Shown here in pieces: positions 18,219-27,693 of a stretch of DNA of 64,000 bases. The stretch is from Polyangiaceae bacterium (GTDB lineage: Bacteria > Myxococcota_A > Polyangia > Polyangiales > Polyangiaceae): NCBI GenBank assembly GCA_013361525.1, contig JABFXY010000002.1, positions 104,333-168,332 on the forward strand, read 5' to 3'. Made by a program: the position numbers and the translations under genes. Each line of letters begins with the position of its first letter. The first letter of the stretch is position 1. A model generated the notes under the pieces. That model worked only from the letters and a program-made list of their open reading frames with translations, was not told the DNA's origin and did no database searches.

Positions 18219-18572
18219 ATGAATCGAGCCGTTGCGCTGCTCACGTTGAGTCTCGTCGTTGCGGGATGCGACCCGTCCGAGCCACGTCACCCCGATGGCC
18301 CGCCCGGTGGTCCACTTGGTGGTCCACGCGACGGCGGACGCGAAGGCCCGCCGCGCCGGCGCGCTCCGCCGAAAGAAGCCGTGGAGGCCTGCGCGGATCT
18401 CGACGACGGCGAGACTTGCTCCTTCCGAGACGGCGAACACGAGATCCAAGGAACCTGCGATGCGCCGCCCGACGAGGAGACGCTCGCGTGTCGACCCAAT
18501 GGTCCGCCACCCGGAGGCCCGCACGGTCCGCCCCCTCCCGGCGGGCCTCCGGGTGGGCCGCCGATGGAGTGA
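18219..18572 (+). CDS. Short Pro/Gly-rich lipoprotein
   Basis: 117 residues: a clean lipoprotein signal with lipobox VAGC, then low-complexity Pro/Gly segments flanking a small core with three cysteines (EACADLDDGETCSFRDGE ... GTCDAPPDEETLAC). The core-plus-linker design suggests a tiny surface domain; a similar Cys spacing occurs in other short myxobacterial lipoproteins. The stop lies 129 bp before the large kinase gene on the same strand, so co-transcription is possible. Function unknown. Confidence 0.55.
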   Translation: MNRAVALLTLSLVVAGCDPSEPRHPDGPPGGPLGGPRDGGREGPPRRRAPPKEAVEACADLDDGETCSFRDGEHEIQGTCDAPPDEETLACRPNGPPPGGPHGPPPPGGPPGGPPME

Positions 18573-18700
18573 GCCGCGGGCCGCGAGGCAGATTGCGGCA
18601 TGAGACGCGGAACCGCCGTGAGGCTGTTCGCCGCGCCTGTCGGCAGGCACATGGATTGCCACCGTTCCGCACGCGCGCGCGAAAGTGCCGGTGCGAGACG

Positions 18701-21700
18701 ATGCTGGGCCTGCACGACTATGCACTGGAAGCCATTGTCCACGAGACGCGGGACACCCGGATTCGCCGTGCGACGTGCCTCGCGTCGGGGGAGCACGTCG
18801 TCATCAAGTCTCCGCGCGCCGGCACGCCGAGCCCTCGGACCGTCGGCCGGATCCTGCACGAACACCACATCCTGACGAAGCTCGCCGCGGTGCCCGGGTT
18901 GCCGAGAGTTCACGCCTTGGAGCGAGGTGAGGGGACCGCGGCACTGGTGCTGTACGACGCGGGATTGGACCCGCTCAGCCGGATCCTTGCAGAGCGCGGT
19001 CGGCTGCCGGTGGACGCTGCACTTCGCGTCGCCATGCAGCTTTGTGACGTGCTCCACGCGGTCCACACCGCCGGGGTCGTACACAAGGACGTAAAGCCGG
19101 CGAATGTCCTCGTCGACGAGTCTTGCGCGCAGCTCGTGCTCGTCGACTTCGGTATCGCGACCGAGCTTTTGCAGGAGGCGACGGAGCCGCGCCTCGTCGA
19201 GTCGCTCGAGGGAACGCTCGCTTACATTTCGCCGGAGCAAACGGGTCGAACGGCGCGCTCGGTGGATGCCCGGACGGACCTCTACTCATTGGGTGTCACG
19301 CTGTTCGAAATGCTATCTGGGAGACGTCCATTCGAGCTCTCGGATCCGCTGGCGCTCGTCTATGCGCACCTGGCAACGATTCCGCCGGCCGTCGATGCGG
19401 TCGCTCCGGACGTGCCGCCGGCCGTGTCGGCGATCGTCGCGAAGCTGCTGATGAAGGAGCCGGAGTGGCGCTATCAGACGGCGCACGGCGTGGCCAAGGA
19501 CTTGGGATATGCCTTGTCGCAATGGCGCGTCCACGGACGGGTGCGCCCGTTTGCACTCGGCGCGAGCGACTTTTCTCCGGTATTGCAATTGCCCGAGGCT
19601 CTGGTCGGCCGAGAAGCCGAGCATCGAATATTGATGCACGCATTCGATCGCGCAGCCGGCGGTTCGGTGGAGCTGCTCCTCGTCGGCGGTCCTTCGGGTG
19701 TCGGGAAAACGACCTTGATTCGCTCCGTCTATCGCGAGATCGCGAAGGCGGGTCGAGGGATGTTGCTGTCGGGGAAGCACGATAAGCTCGGGCGCTCGGC
19801 CCCTTATGGCGCACTCACCCGGGCGTTCTCGGCTCTGTTCTGCGACTTGGCGGCGAGTCCCGGACCGACCTTCGATGCTTGGAGGGAACGTCTCAATCGC
19901 GCTCTCGCAGGCAATGCACGAGTGATAGCCGAGCTGGTGCCCGAGCTCGAGTGGTTGCTCGGGCCGCTGCCGCCGGTCCCGGCGGTTCCTACGGAGATGG
20001 CGCTCGATCGCCTCAAAAGGCGCTGGACCGAGATCGCCGGCGCGGTCACCGACGCATCGCCGCCTTTGGTTCTGTTTCTAGACGATATGCAGTGGGTGGA
20101 CCCTGCATCGCTGGATCTCCTCCAGGGGATATTGACCGATGCGAGCAGCCGTCACCAGCTGGTGATAGCGGCGTATCGGGACAACGAGGTAGACGCCGCG
20201 CATCCCCTGTGGAGATTCGTCGACGCCGTCTCCGAGCGCGGTGTGCCGGTGCGGTCGCTACGGGTGGAGCCGCTTACCGAAGCGTCGCTGGGCGAATGGT
20301 TGACACTTGCGCTGTCGGCGAGCCCGGCGCGGGTCGAGCCGCTTGCTGCTGCGCTGTTTCGCAAGACGCTGGGCAATCCATTCTTCGTCGTCCAGCTCGT
20401 CCAGGAGCTTTACCGGCAAAAGCGACTGATACGCGATCTGGAGGATGGTTCGTGGCAGTGGGACCAGGACGCGGTGGAGCGAGCTCCGGCGACGGAAAAC
20501 GTACTTTCGCTCATGCAAAGCAAGGTATTGGAGCTGCCTGCGTCGACCCGGGACCTCCTGGGTCAGGCTGCGTGTGGAAGTTATCGCTTCTCGCTTCGGG
20601 AGCTCATGGCGCTATCTGGACGCCGCCAGGCGGACGCGGTGCGGCAGCTTTGGCCGGCGGTGACCGCGGGCTTGTTGGTAGCGAACGACAGCTCGTACCG
20701 CGAAACCCATGCGCTGGCGACGGCGCACCAAACCCGAATTCCGGATGTTCGATATCGGTTTCTTCACGACCGCGTGCAGGATGCCTTCTACGCGCAGATC
20801 GCGCCCGAGCAGCGAGCGAAGACCCATTTGGCGATAGGAAGGCGTTTACAGATCCTATTTCGGAAAGAGGGCGGGTCGAATCAAAAGCAGCTCGAAATGG
20901 CCCGGCACCTCAACCTCGGCGCGACGGCGCTCACCACCGCGGTGGAACGAAGGGACCTCGCGCGGACGAATCTGATGGCCGCCAAGGCAGCCAGGGAGAA
21001 CGCGTCGTACGAACTGCAGGCGCGGCTCGTCGAGCAGGGCGAATCGCTGCTCGGAGCCGACGCGTGGGAGAAGGATCCCGCGCTCTCGGCGGAGCTCGCG
21101 TTGGAGCACCTCGAGGCAGACTACATGTTGCACGCGTTCGCGGACTTGCACGCGCGAGCGGAGAAGTTGCTGGAGCAGCCGCTTTCACCGCTCTCGAGGC
21201 TGGCCGCGCAAGAGGTGCGCGTGCGCGCCTGTTTTACCGGCGGACGCTACGAGGAGGGACAACGAATCGGCCTCGGCGCCCTTGCCGAGCGGGGCATCGA
21301 ATACCCCGATGGGGATACGACGTGCATTACGCAGGCGTTGGAGCACGTCCAGGCGTGCGATGGATGGTTCAATGATCACCCTCACGGGTTCGAGTCGATG
21401 CCCGCCGACGCATCACAGGAGCATTGGCTCTGCGATGCGCTCGAGGCCGCCACGATGCAATGCGCGAGTATCGGTCGCCGACCCTCACTAACGGCCTTCG
21501 CCGCCGCCCGAAACGTACGCCAGACGATTCGCAGAGGTGCGCTCAGTTCCATCGGACCGCTCTTTCTCGGGATCTTTTCGCACATGCGATCGAGCTTGTT
21601 GGAGCAGTACCGGGGCGATCTGCGTTGGGCGCGGGAGGCCGAGAAGGCCGCGCAGCGCCTGGAGTCACCCTACCTGCCGGAATGCTCTGCGCTCGTCGGA

Positions 21701-23176
21701 CACTACACGCCCTACGAAGCCCCGGTCGAGGAGAGTCGTGAGCACTACCGGGACTGTTTGCGTGTCGCGACGGCCTCCGGCTCCTCGCGGGGGATCAGCT
21801 GGGCAATCAGCAACGAGCTCTATCACGTCGATCTCTGGGGTGGACGACCGCTTCCCTCCGTTGCGGAGAAGATCTCGGAGCACCGCGAGTGGATGACTCG
21901 TTCGGGGGGCTCGTTCACCCAGAGCATCTTTTCGCTGGCCGATAGCTACGTATCGTTGCTCCGCGTTGCCCGACGGCCGCGCCCGGCCGATCGAGATTGG
22001 CTCTCCAAGGGCTCTCGCGCCTTCGCCGAGGCGGGAAACGAGAAGATCGCGGAGGCAGCCCGCGTCTTGGAGGCCCACCTTTTCTTGGCATTCGGCGAAT
22101 ACCGGCGTGCGCTCGATCGCGCCGCGGAAGCCGAGCGTTTTCGGCTGACGTTGAATGGTGTCCCGCCCGTTACCGATATTCCACTTTGGCACGGCCTCGC
22201 TGCTGCGAAATGCTGTGCCTCGACATGTTCGGAGCGGGAACGTGCGGCCCTGTCGAGCACCCTGGCGCGCGGCATACAGCGCTTTCGATACCTCACGGAC
22301 GGCTGCCGCCAGAACTTCGGCCACAAGCTGCGGCTGCTCGAGGCCGAGCAACGCCGAATCCAGGGAGCCACCGACGATGCGGTCGTCGCCTACGACGAAG
22401 CGATCGCCCAGGCGCGACACGAAGGTTTCCTTCACGTGGAAGCGCTCGCTGCGCAGTTTTGCGCCGAGCTCCAGCGCGAGACGGGGCGCGACCGTTCGGC
22501 CGATGTGTATCTCGATATGGCTCTAGACGCATATCGTCGGTGGGGCGCGCTCGCCATCGTCGCGCATTTGGAAGCGCTCAATCCAAAGCGTACGAGCGCC
22601 ACGCGGCTCGCTCCGCCGGCGGCTTCACTTGCTGATTCGACCACCACGACCGATGCGGAACCCGGTGGTGTCGTGCTCGATCTCGACTTTGTCACCCGAT
22701 CCGCGCGGGCCGTTGCGAGCGAGCGCGAGCCGAACGGCGTGGTCGCGCGTTTGATGCAGCTCGTCGAGGAGAACACCGGAGCCCAGCGCGCCGTTTTACT
22801 CCTCGCTCACGACGGCAGCTTGGTGGTCGTGGCCGATTCGACAGGAAGGCGAGTCCATTCCGGAGGAGGAGAGCCGCTCTCACCCGCGCACCCCGTTTCG
22901 CGCTCCGTCGTTGAATACGTGTTGCGAACACGGGAGACCGTCGTGCTCGGTGATGCGCCGGCAGACAGCCGTTTTGGGGCGGATGTTCGCTTTCGCGAAT
23001 CCGGCGCGCATTCCGTGCTCGCAGCTCCGCTCGTCCAACGCGAGGGCGCGCTGGGCGTGCTCTATCTCGAGCATGACGCAGCGAACGCGTTTTCTCCGGC
23101 GCGCGCCGTGCTCGTCGAGTCGCTCGCTGGGACCGCGGCGATTGCGCTGGAAAATCTCGGCCTTCGACGCGGCTGA
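18701..23176 (+). CDS. Ser/Thr kinase - AAA ATPase - GAF protein lacking a histidine kinase domain
   Basis: 1,491-residue cytoplasmic signalling protein. Kinase domain ~8-275: VVIK with Lys36, catalytic HKDVKPAN (128-135), DFG (149-151), GTLAYISPEQ (171-180). It is followed by an AAA_16-type ATPase with P-loop GGPSGVGKT (329-337) and a Walker B-like VLFLDDMQWVDP, a long helical region of TPR-like repeats, and a C-terminal GAF domain (~1335-1488). This is the order of myxobacterial/cyanobacterial 'trifunctional' kinase-ATPase-sensor proteins, but the chain ends right after GAF, with no histidine kinase. The Arg of HRD is Lys. The upstream open frame (from 18266) overlaps the small lipoprotein, so the ATG at 18701 is used. 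Confidence 0.88.
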   Translation: MLGLHDYALEAIVHETRDTRIRRATCLASGEHVVIKSPRAGTPSPRTVGRILHEHHILTKLAAVPGLPRVHALERGEGTAALVLYDAGLDPLSRILAERGRLPVDAALRVAMQLCDVLHAVHTAGVVHKDVKPANVLVDESCAQLVLVDFGIATELLQEATEPRLVESLEGTLAYISPEQTGRTARSVDARTDLYSLGVTLFEMLSGRRPFELSDPLALVYAHLATIPPAVDAVAPDVPPAVSAIVAKLLMKEPEWRYQTAHGVAKDLGYALSQWRVHGRVRPFALGASDFSPVLQLPEALVGREAEHRILMHAFDRAAGGSVELLLVGGPSGVGKTTLIRSVYREIAKAGRGMLLSGKHDKLGRSAPYGALTRAFSALFCDLAASPGPTFDAWRERLNRALAGNARVIAELVPELEWLLGPLPPVPAVPTEMALDRLKRRWTEIAGAVTDASPPLVLFLDDMQWVDPASLDLLQGILTDASSRHQLVIAAYRDNEVDAAHPLWRFVDAVSERGVPVRSLRVEPLTEASLGEWLTLALSASPARVEPLAAALFRKTLGNPFFVVQLVQELYRQKRLIRDLEDGSWQWDQDAVERAPATENVLSLMQSKVLELPASTRDLLGQAACGSYRFSLRELMALSGRRQADAVRQLWPAVTAGLLVANDSSYRETHALATAHQTRIPDVRYRFLHDRVQDAFYAQIAPEQRAKTHLAIGRRLQILFRKEGGSNQKQLEMARHLNLGATALTTAVERRDLARTNLMAAKAARENASYELQARLVEQGESLLGADAWEKDPALSAELALEHLEADYMLHAFADLHARAEKLLEQPLSPLSRLAAQEVRVRACFTGGRYEEGQRIGLGALAERGIEYPDGDTTCITQALEHVQACDGWFNDHPHGFESMPADASQEHWLCDALEAATMQCASIGRRPSLTAFAAARNVRQTIRRGALSSIGPLFLGIFSHMRSSLLEQYRGDLRWAREAEKAAQRLESPYLPECSALVGHYTPYEAPVEESREHYRDCLRVATASGSSRGISWAISNELYHVDLWGGRPLPSVAEKISEHREWMTRSGGSFTQSIFSLADSYVSLLRVARRPRPADRDWLSKGSRAFAEAGNEKIAEAARVLEAHLFLAFGEYRRALDRAAEAERFRLTLNGVPPVTDIPLWHGLAAAKCCASTCSERERAALSSTLARGIQRFRYLTDGCRQNFGHKLRLLEAEQRRIQGATDDAVVAYDEAIAQARHEGFLHVEALAAQFCAELQRETGRDRSADVYLDMALDAYRRWGALAIVAHLEALNPKRTSATRLAPPAASLADSTTTTDAEPGGVVLDLDFVTRSARAVASEREPNGVVARLMQLVEENTGAQRAVLLLAHDGSLVVVADSTGRRVHSGGGEPLSPAHPVSRSVVEYVLRTRETVVLGDAPADSRFGADVRFRESGAHSVLAAPLVQREGALGVLYLEHDAANAFSPARAVLVESLAGTAAIALENLGLRRG

Positions 23177-23243
23177 CGACGCCGCCCCGCTGGGATCTTG
23201 CTCGCGATCAGAACGCACAGGTCGCGTTCCCATTTCGCCTTCC

Positions 23244-24098
23244 ATGACGTTCACGACCCTCTTTATTGCGTGCACCGTCTGTGCAAATCCTGCTGGTGAC
23301 GCGATGCCGGCCTCTGTCTCCGGCGACGCTCGAGCCATTGCGATGGCAGCCGGCGTCGACACGCGCGTCGGCGGGGTCAGCGTCGGAACAGACGAGGGCG
23401 TGACCGACCTTTCGGAGCGGCGAATCGAGGGCAGATTCTCCGTCCAGCCCACCGCGGACGTGGAGGTCGGAATCGGCATGCCGGTGCTGTTCCGAACGCT
23501 GCAAACCTCGTCCGCGCAATGGGACGATATCGTGCCCGGCGATCTCGAGGTCTGGACGACCGGCGTGGTTCATCGCAGCGGCACCTCGCTTCGCCACGAC
23601 GTCACGGTCACCGGTCAGCTCAAGTTTCCGACGGCGCCCGTCACGTACAACACATCCGGTGACGCGCTCGCGTCGAACCTCCAGCCCGGATGCTCGTCGA
23701 TCGTACCGGGGGTCTCGGGCTCTTACGCGCTCGCGTGGAGCCTCGTCTCGCTCTCGTTTTCGGGGGGCCTGCTGCTTCCAATCGTCGTGCGCGAGGCCCC
23801 ACACCGCGGCGCGATGATCCGACAAACCACCACGCTGCGTGTCCGGCCCGTGCCGGCACTCGCATTCGCCGCCGGCTTTACATGGTTGGGGGAGCTGATC
23901 GGACAAGACGAGACCGACGCGAACGAAGAGGATTCCGGAGGCCTCGTCGGTTACGCGTCCGCCGCGATCGAAGCAGGGAAGCCGGGGCTGCTCGTCGCAT
24001 CGGTGGGTCTGGACGCCCCGGCGGTAAAGGCATTGCGTGGCGAGCAATCCCCGACGGTGATCGGTATGGCGCGCCTGTCGGTGGGTTGGGATATTTGA
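23244..24098 (+). CDS. Predicted secreted beta-barrel-like protein
   Basis: 284 residues, beginning with a short apolar segment (MTFTTLFIACTVCANPAG) and followed by alternating polar/apolar strands: ADVEVGIGMPVLF, DLEVWTTGVVHR, YALAWSLVSLSFSGGLLLP, LAFAAGFTWLGEL. It ends in an aromatic/aliphatic strand ...RLSVGWDI, which fits an outer-membrane or transporter-like barrel, though the signal peptide is short and lacks early basic residues. No named family recognised. It follows the kinase gene by 67 bp on the same strand. Confidence 0.55.
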   Translation: MTFTTLFIACTVCANPAGDAMPASVSGDARAIAMAAGVDTRVGGVSVGTDEGVTDLSERRIEGRFSVQPTADVEVGIGMPVLFRTLQTSSAQWDDIVPGDLEVWTTGVVHRSGTSLRHDVTVTGQLKFPTAPVTYNTSGDALASNLQPGCSSIVPGVSGSYALAWSLVSLSFSGGLLLPIVVREAPHRGAMIRQTTTLRVRPVPALAFAAGFTWLGELIGQDETDANEEDSGGLVGYASAAIEAGKPGLLVASVGLDAPAVKALRGEQSPTVIGMARLSVGWDI

Positions 24099-24211
24099 GT
24101 CGACCGTGCAGGTGCGCCCTTCGACTGGAGAACGGCGGGAGGCGCTGCGGCTGTTTCGAGAGCCATCGCGCCTCCCATCACGGAGTTGGACACGTTTTGC
24201 TTGCGCCGAGG

Positions 24212-25471
24212 TCAGGTGGCGCCGAGGCGTATCGCCGCGGTCATCGCGTCCAGGCCATTGGCCTGCAAGATGCCGTGATAGTCACCCGGTAGGTTGTAGG
24301 CGGTGATACTGGCGTCTCCCGTTCCCCATGTTGCGACGAACTTCTTGTTGAACGCAGCATCTCCAGCAGTAGCCCACTGTGCAGCGAACTGCGTGCTCGA
24401 ATCGCGACTGTTCCAGACCGCCTGTGCGGTCGCGACAATGCCATCCTGATTGAATGGACGTCCCCGTACCTGCTGCATGATCGGCTCGGTGACGTATCTC
24501 AACATCACTCCCCGCCCACCCACGTAGTCCGGGGCATAGTTGCTTCCCTCCGTATTCGTTCCGAAGCTCGATGCGAACGGTGGCTCGCGAAGTACCTTGT
24601 CGTCTCCGAACAACAACGTCTCCGCACCCGCGCCGAGCGTCGCGAACGCATTGTTCAGCACGGAGGGATCGATGCCCGGAACCTTGATGCCGGCGGAGAT
24701 GACCTCCGCCAACGCCGCGAGCATCATGCCTTGATCGGCAGTCCAGGTCCAACCCCGTGTCCAATGCGGCGAATCCGTCCGGACGTAGGTTTCTTTCGCC
24801 ATCGGCCTCTCGTGGATCAAGCTGATCGGACCATTGAGGATTCGCAGATAGGGACCGTCGTCCAGTGACGGATACGGCTTGGAGAACCATGTGCCGAACC
24901 ATGTCAACTGGCTCGTAATCATGTCGGCGTATTGCGATGCGCGGGCGAGGGAGTTGAGCTGGAGCGACAGGAGCAGGAGATTGACGTTGGTTACGGTGTT
25001 CCTGGTGCCGTACCCACCACCGTTCCTTTTTCGTTCCGGCGAAACGTTGCCACACCCGTGAGGCACGGGCGTGGCGCTATTGGTAGCGTCGTAACCCGTC
25101 TCCCTCATCTGCGCCCAACAGGCAGCCGCGAGGTCGAAGTAGTTCTGCGCACCAGGCTCGTCGTTCGCCGAACGAAGGTAGTATCCGGCTGCCATGCATG
25201 AGAGGCCGCACCAGCCGTAATCGTCGACCCAAACCCCGTCATTGCCGATGTGCCGCTTGAAGTAGTCATAGTTCTGGTTGACCATATCCGACCGGAGCTT
25301 TTGCATCGAGCTCAGCGCCGGATCAGTCTTGCCCCATCTCTTCTCCGCGGCGTCGACGAGCCGGAGGAAACCGTGAAATGTATTCGAGCGTTTCCAGTAA
25401 TCGTCGAACCCCCAGCACTCGTTGAAGCGCTCAGCGCCCTGGATTGCCCACGTCTTGACGTCTGTGCTCAT
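24212..25471 (-). CDS. GH76-like (alpha/alpha)6 glycosidase, downstream copy
   Basis: 419-residue soluble protein resembling GH76 alpha-1,6-mannanases: an early WAIQGAERF, then WVDDYGWCGLSC, where the paired Asp would be the catalytic acids of GH76, a conserved NTVTNVNLLLLSLQLN helix, WTADQGMML and a closing ANGLDAMTAAIRLG. There is no signal peptide, unusual for a GH76 enzyme, so it is either cytoplasmic or exported by another route. A good AAGGAGAAC site precedes the ATG. It is the second of two adjacent paralogues (30-bp gap) and appears roughly 70% identical to its neighbour by eye. Family call is moderate; catalysis unproven. Confidence 0.55.
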   Translation of the reverse strand: MSTDVKTWAIQGAERFNECWGFDDYWKRSNTFHGFLRLVDAAEKRWGKTDPALSSMQKLRSDMVNQNYDYFKRHIGNDGVWVDDYGWCGLSCMAAGYYLRSANDEPGAQNYFDLAAACWAQMRETGYDATNSATPVPHGCGNVSPERKRNGGGYGTRNTVTNVNLLLLSLQLNSLARASQYADMITSQLTWFGTWFSKPYPSLDDGPYLRILNGPISLIHERPMAKETYVRTDSPHWTRGWTWTADQGMMLAALAEVISAGIKVPGIDPSVLNNAFATLGAGAETLLFGDDKVLREPPFASSFGTNTEGSNYAPDYVGGRGVMLRYVTEPIMQQVRGRPFNQDGIVATAQAVWNSRDSSTQFAAQWATAGDAAFNKKFVATWGTGDASITAYNLPGDYHGILQANGLDAMTAAIRLGAT

Positions 25472-25501
25472 CTCTCGTTCTCCTTCGAGCGGAAACCAGG
25501 A

Positions 25502-26746
25502 TCAGGCCGCACCGAGACGGATCGCCGCCGTCATCGCATCCAGGCCATTGGCTTGCAGCACCCCGTAATACTTCGTTGGATCTAGAGACCACTCGGTGAT
25601 GCCGGGGTGCCCTGTCCCCCATGCCTCGACGAACCGTTGGTTGTACGCGGCGTCTCCTGCGCGCGCCCACTGCGTACCGAATTGGTTGGACGTCGCGCTG
25701 GCCCACGCGGCCTGCGCGGTTGCGATTACGCCATCGCGATTGAACGGACGGCCCAGCACCTTGGCGACTACCGGTTCGGTCACGTACCGCAACATCACGC
25801 CGCGACCCCCTACGTAGTCCGGTGCGTAGGTCGGACCGAAGCTCGATGTAAACGGTGGTTCCCGAAGTACTTTGTCGGCGCCGAACAACAACGCCTCTGT
25901 CCCGGCGATCATCGTGGTGAACGCGTTGCGAAACACCGTTGGAGCGATGCCGGGAACGCTGATCCCCGAGGAAATGACCTCGGCCAGCGCCATCAGCATC
26001 ATGCCTTGATCGCCGGTCCAGACCCACCCGGATTCCCAGTCCCCGTCGTTCGTACGCACGTAGGTCTCTTTGGCCATCGGCCGCTCATGAATCAGGCTCC
26101 TGGGACCGGGGATGCCTCGCAGGTAGGGGCCATCGTCGAGCGAGGTGTAGGGCTTGGAGAACCACGTACCGAACCACGTCAGCTGGCTGGAAATCATCTC
26201 CGCATACAGCGATGCGGGGGCGACGGAGTTGAGCTCGAGCGACAGAAGCAGGAGATTGATGTTCGTGACGGTGTTTCGGGTGCCGTGTCCCTCGCCGTTC
26301 CTTTTTCGTTCCGGCGAGACGTTGCCACACCCGTGCGGCACGGGGGTGGCGCTATCCGTCGCGTCGTACCCCGTCTCCCGCATCTGCGCCCAACAGGCGC
26401 CGGCGAGCTCGAAGTACTCCTGCGCAGCAGGTCCGTCGTCGATGGCAAGGAGGTAGTTCCCGGCTGCTATGCACGAGATGCCGCACCAGCCGTAGTCGTC
26501 GCACCAGACCTTGTCGTCGCCGATGAACTTCTTGAAGTACGAACGATTGGCATCGACCATCGTCGACCGCAATTTTCGTATCGGTTCCAGCGCCGGATCG
26601 GTCTTGCCCCATCGCTGTTCCGCGGCATCGATGAAGCGGAGATAAGCGTGAAATGTGTTCGATCGCTTCCAGTAATTGTCGAAGCTCCACACCTTTCCGA
26701 ATTGCGCAGCGCTCTGAATTGCCCACGTCTTGATGTCGGTTCCCAT
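25502..26746 (-). CDS. GH76-like (alpha/alpha)6 glycosidase, upstream copy
   Basis: 414-residue paralogue of the adjacent gene, with the same WCDDYGWCG core, TNINLLLLSL helix and conserved C-terminus (ANGLDAMTAAIRLG). Also without a signal peptide; an AAAGGAGAAC site gives a well-defined ATG. The two genes share RBS-proximal sequence, pointing to a recent tandem duplication with both copies retained. Differences cluster in the region 5-110 and the loop after SSFG, consistent with divergence of substrate detail. If the GH76 assignment holds, substrates would be mannan-like glycans. Confidence 0.55.
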   Translation of the reverse strand: MGTDIKTWAIQSAAQFGKVWSFDNYWKRSNTFHAYLRFIDAAEQRWGKTDPALEPIRKLRSTMVDANRSYFKKFIGDDKVWCDDYGWCGISCIAAGNYLLAIDDGPAAQEYFELAGACWAQMRETGYDATDSATPVPHGCGNVSPERKRNGEGHGTRNTVTNINLLLLSLELNSVAPASLYAEMISSQLTWFGTWFSKPYTSLDDGPYLRGIPGPRSLIHERPMAKETYVRTNDGDWESGWVWTGDQGMMLMALAEVISSGISVPGIAPTVFRNAFTTMIAGTEALLFGADKVLREPPFTSSFGPTYAPDYVGGRGVMLRYVTEPVVAKVLGRPFNRDGVIATAQAAWASATSNQFGTQWARAGDAAYNQRFVEAWGTGHPGITEWSLDPTKYYGVLQANGLDAMTAAIRLGAA

Positions 26747-27294
26747 CCCTTGTTCTCCTTTGCCCCATTCCCATGAATCGCCGCGCGACGCGGAGAGATG
26801 TGAGTGAGGTTGCCCCGCCGACTGAAGAGGAAACGGCTGACGGTAGAGCTATCCCAGCTGATTCGAGATTTCAGCTGTTCTTTGCGCCTTGTCGTAAGTC
26901 CTTGAAATGCTGATAAGCGCCAGCCCTGTACGAACGGACTGCGACGGAAGGGATCAGGGGTAATTGATCAATGCTTCTCGAGGTTCCGGCTTACGCGGTT
27001 GAAAAGCCTTCTCGAGCGAAGCTTCCGGGTCGAGACCCTCCGGGTCGAGACGGAGAGCGCGGGCGTCGCATCGAGGCTGCGTTCGTTGGACCTCACCCGC
27101 CCAATGGCATCTAAGGCGCGGCAATCTATCGGTGAGAGCACGCGGGCGGTTCTATTGCCATCTTTGGCAGCGCCGTATTCGTAGAACCGAAATTGCGCGG
27201 TTCGGTCCGAGCTGCGCCATTGCGGAACGCGAGCCGCCGCTCGCATCGAATGCGGCGCTTCACGAAACCTCGAAGCTCGACGCAACCGAATGCG

Positions 27295-27434
27295 GGGCAG
27301 GGAGGAAGTCGCCGCCAAGGCATTGCGGTCAACGAGCGGAGTGGAGGTCGCCCCGAAGGGGCGGGAACCCCACTCCGCCGAGCTCGGCGACTGACGACCC
27401 CCCCGCCGGAGCCGGTCACCGTTTACTGCCGAGC
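27295..27434. repeat. 140-bp direct repeat, copy 1
   Basis: Exact match to 27526-27665, 231 bp away. It contains a large inverted repeat (27336-27378): outer GCGGAGTGG/CCACTCCGC with an inner CGCCCC-GAA-GGGGCG, so it can fold into a long hairpin. Both copies lie next to the 3' end of ssrA. This may be a REP-like element or the border of an integrated or decayed element. Confidence 0.9.
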
Positions 27435-27525
27435 CACCGCATTCGCGCAAGTCGCTCGACCTCTTGCTCTCGCGACAACGCGGAGGCTGAAGGGAGCGAG
27501 GCAGTGAACGGTGTCCGGCGTAGGC

Positions 27526-27665
27526 GGGCAGGGAGGAAGTCGCCGCCAAGGCATTGCGGTCAACGAGCGGAGTGGAGGTCGCCCCGAAGGGGCGGGAACC
27601 CCACTCCGCCGAGCTCGGCGACTGACGACCCCCCCGCCGGAGCCGGTCACCGTTTACTGCCGAGC
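27526..27665. repeat. 140-bp direct repeat, copy 2
   Basis: Identical to 27295-27434, including the internal hairpin (27567-27609). It ends six bases before an ssrA 3'-end copy at 27672. The 91 bp between the two repeats has no recognised feature. Confidence 0.9.
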
Positions 27666-27671
27666 GGAATA

Positions 27672-27693
27672 TGGTGGAGGCGGCGGGAATCGA
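27672..27693 (-). repeat. Stray copy of the ssrA 3' end
   Basis: 22 bp identical to the 3' terminal segment of tmRNA (CCA tail, acceptor strand and part of the T arm), starting 122 bp from the same position in the functional gene. It diverges after the T loop. Typical of an attL/attR-type duplication left by an integrase that targets the ssrA 3' end, although no integrase gene is present. Confidence 0.75.
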
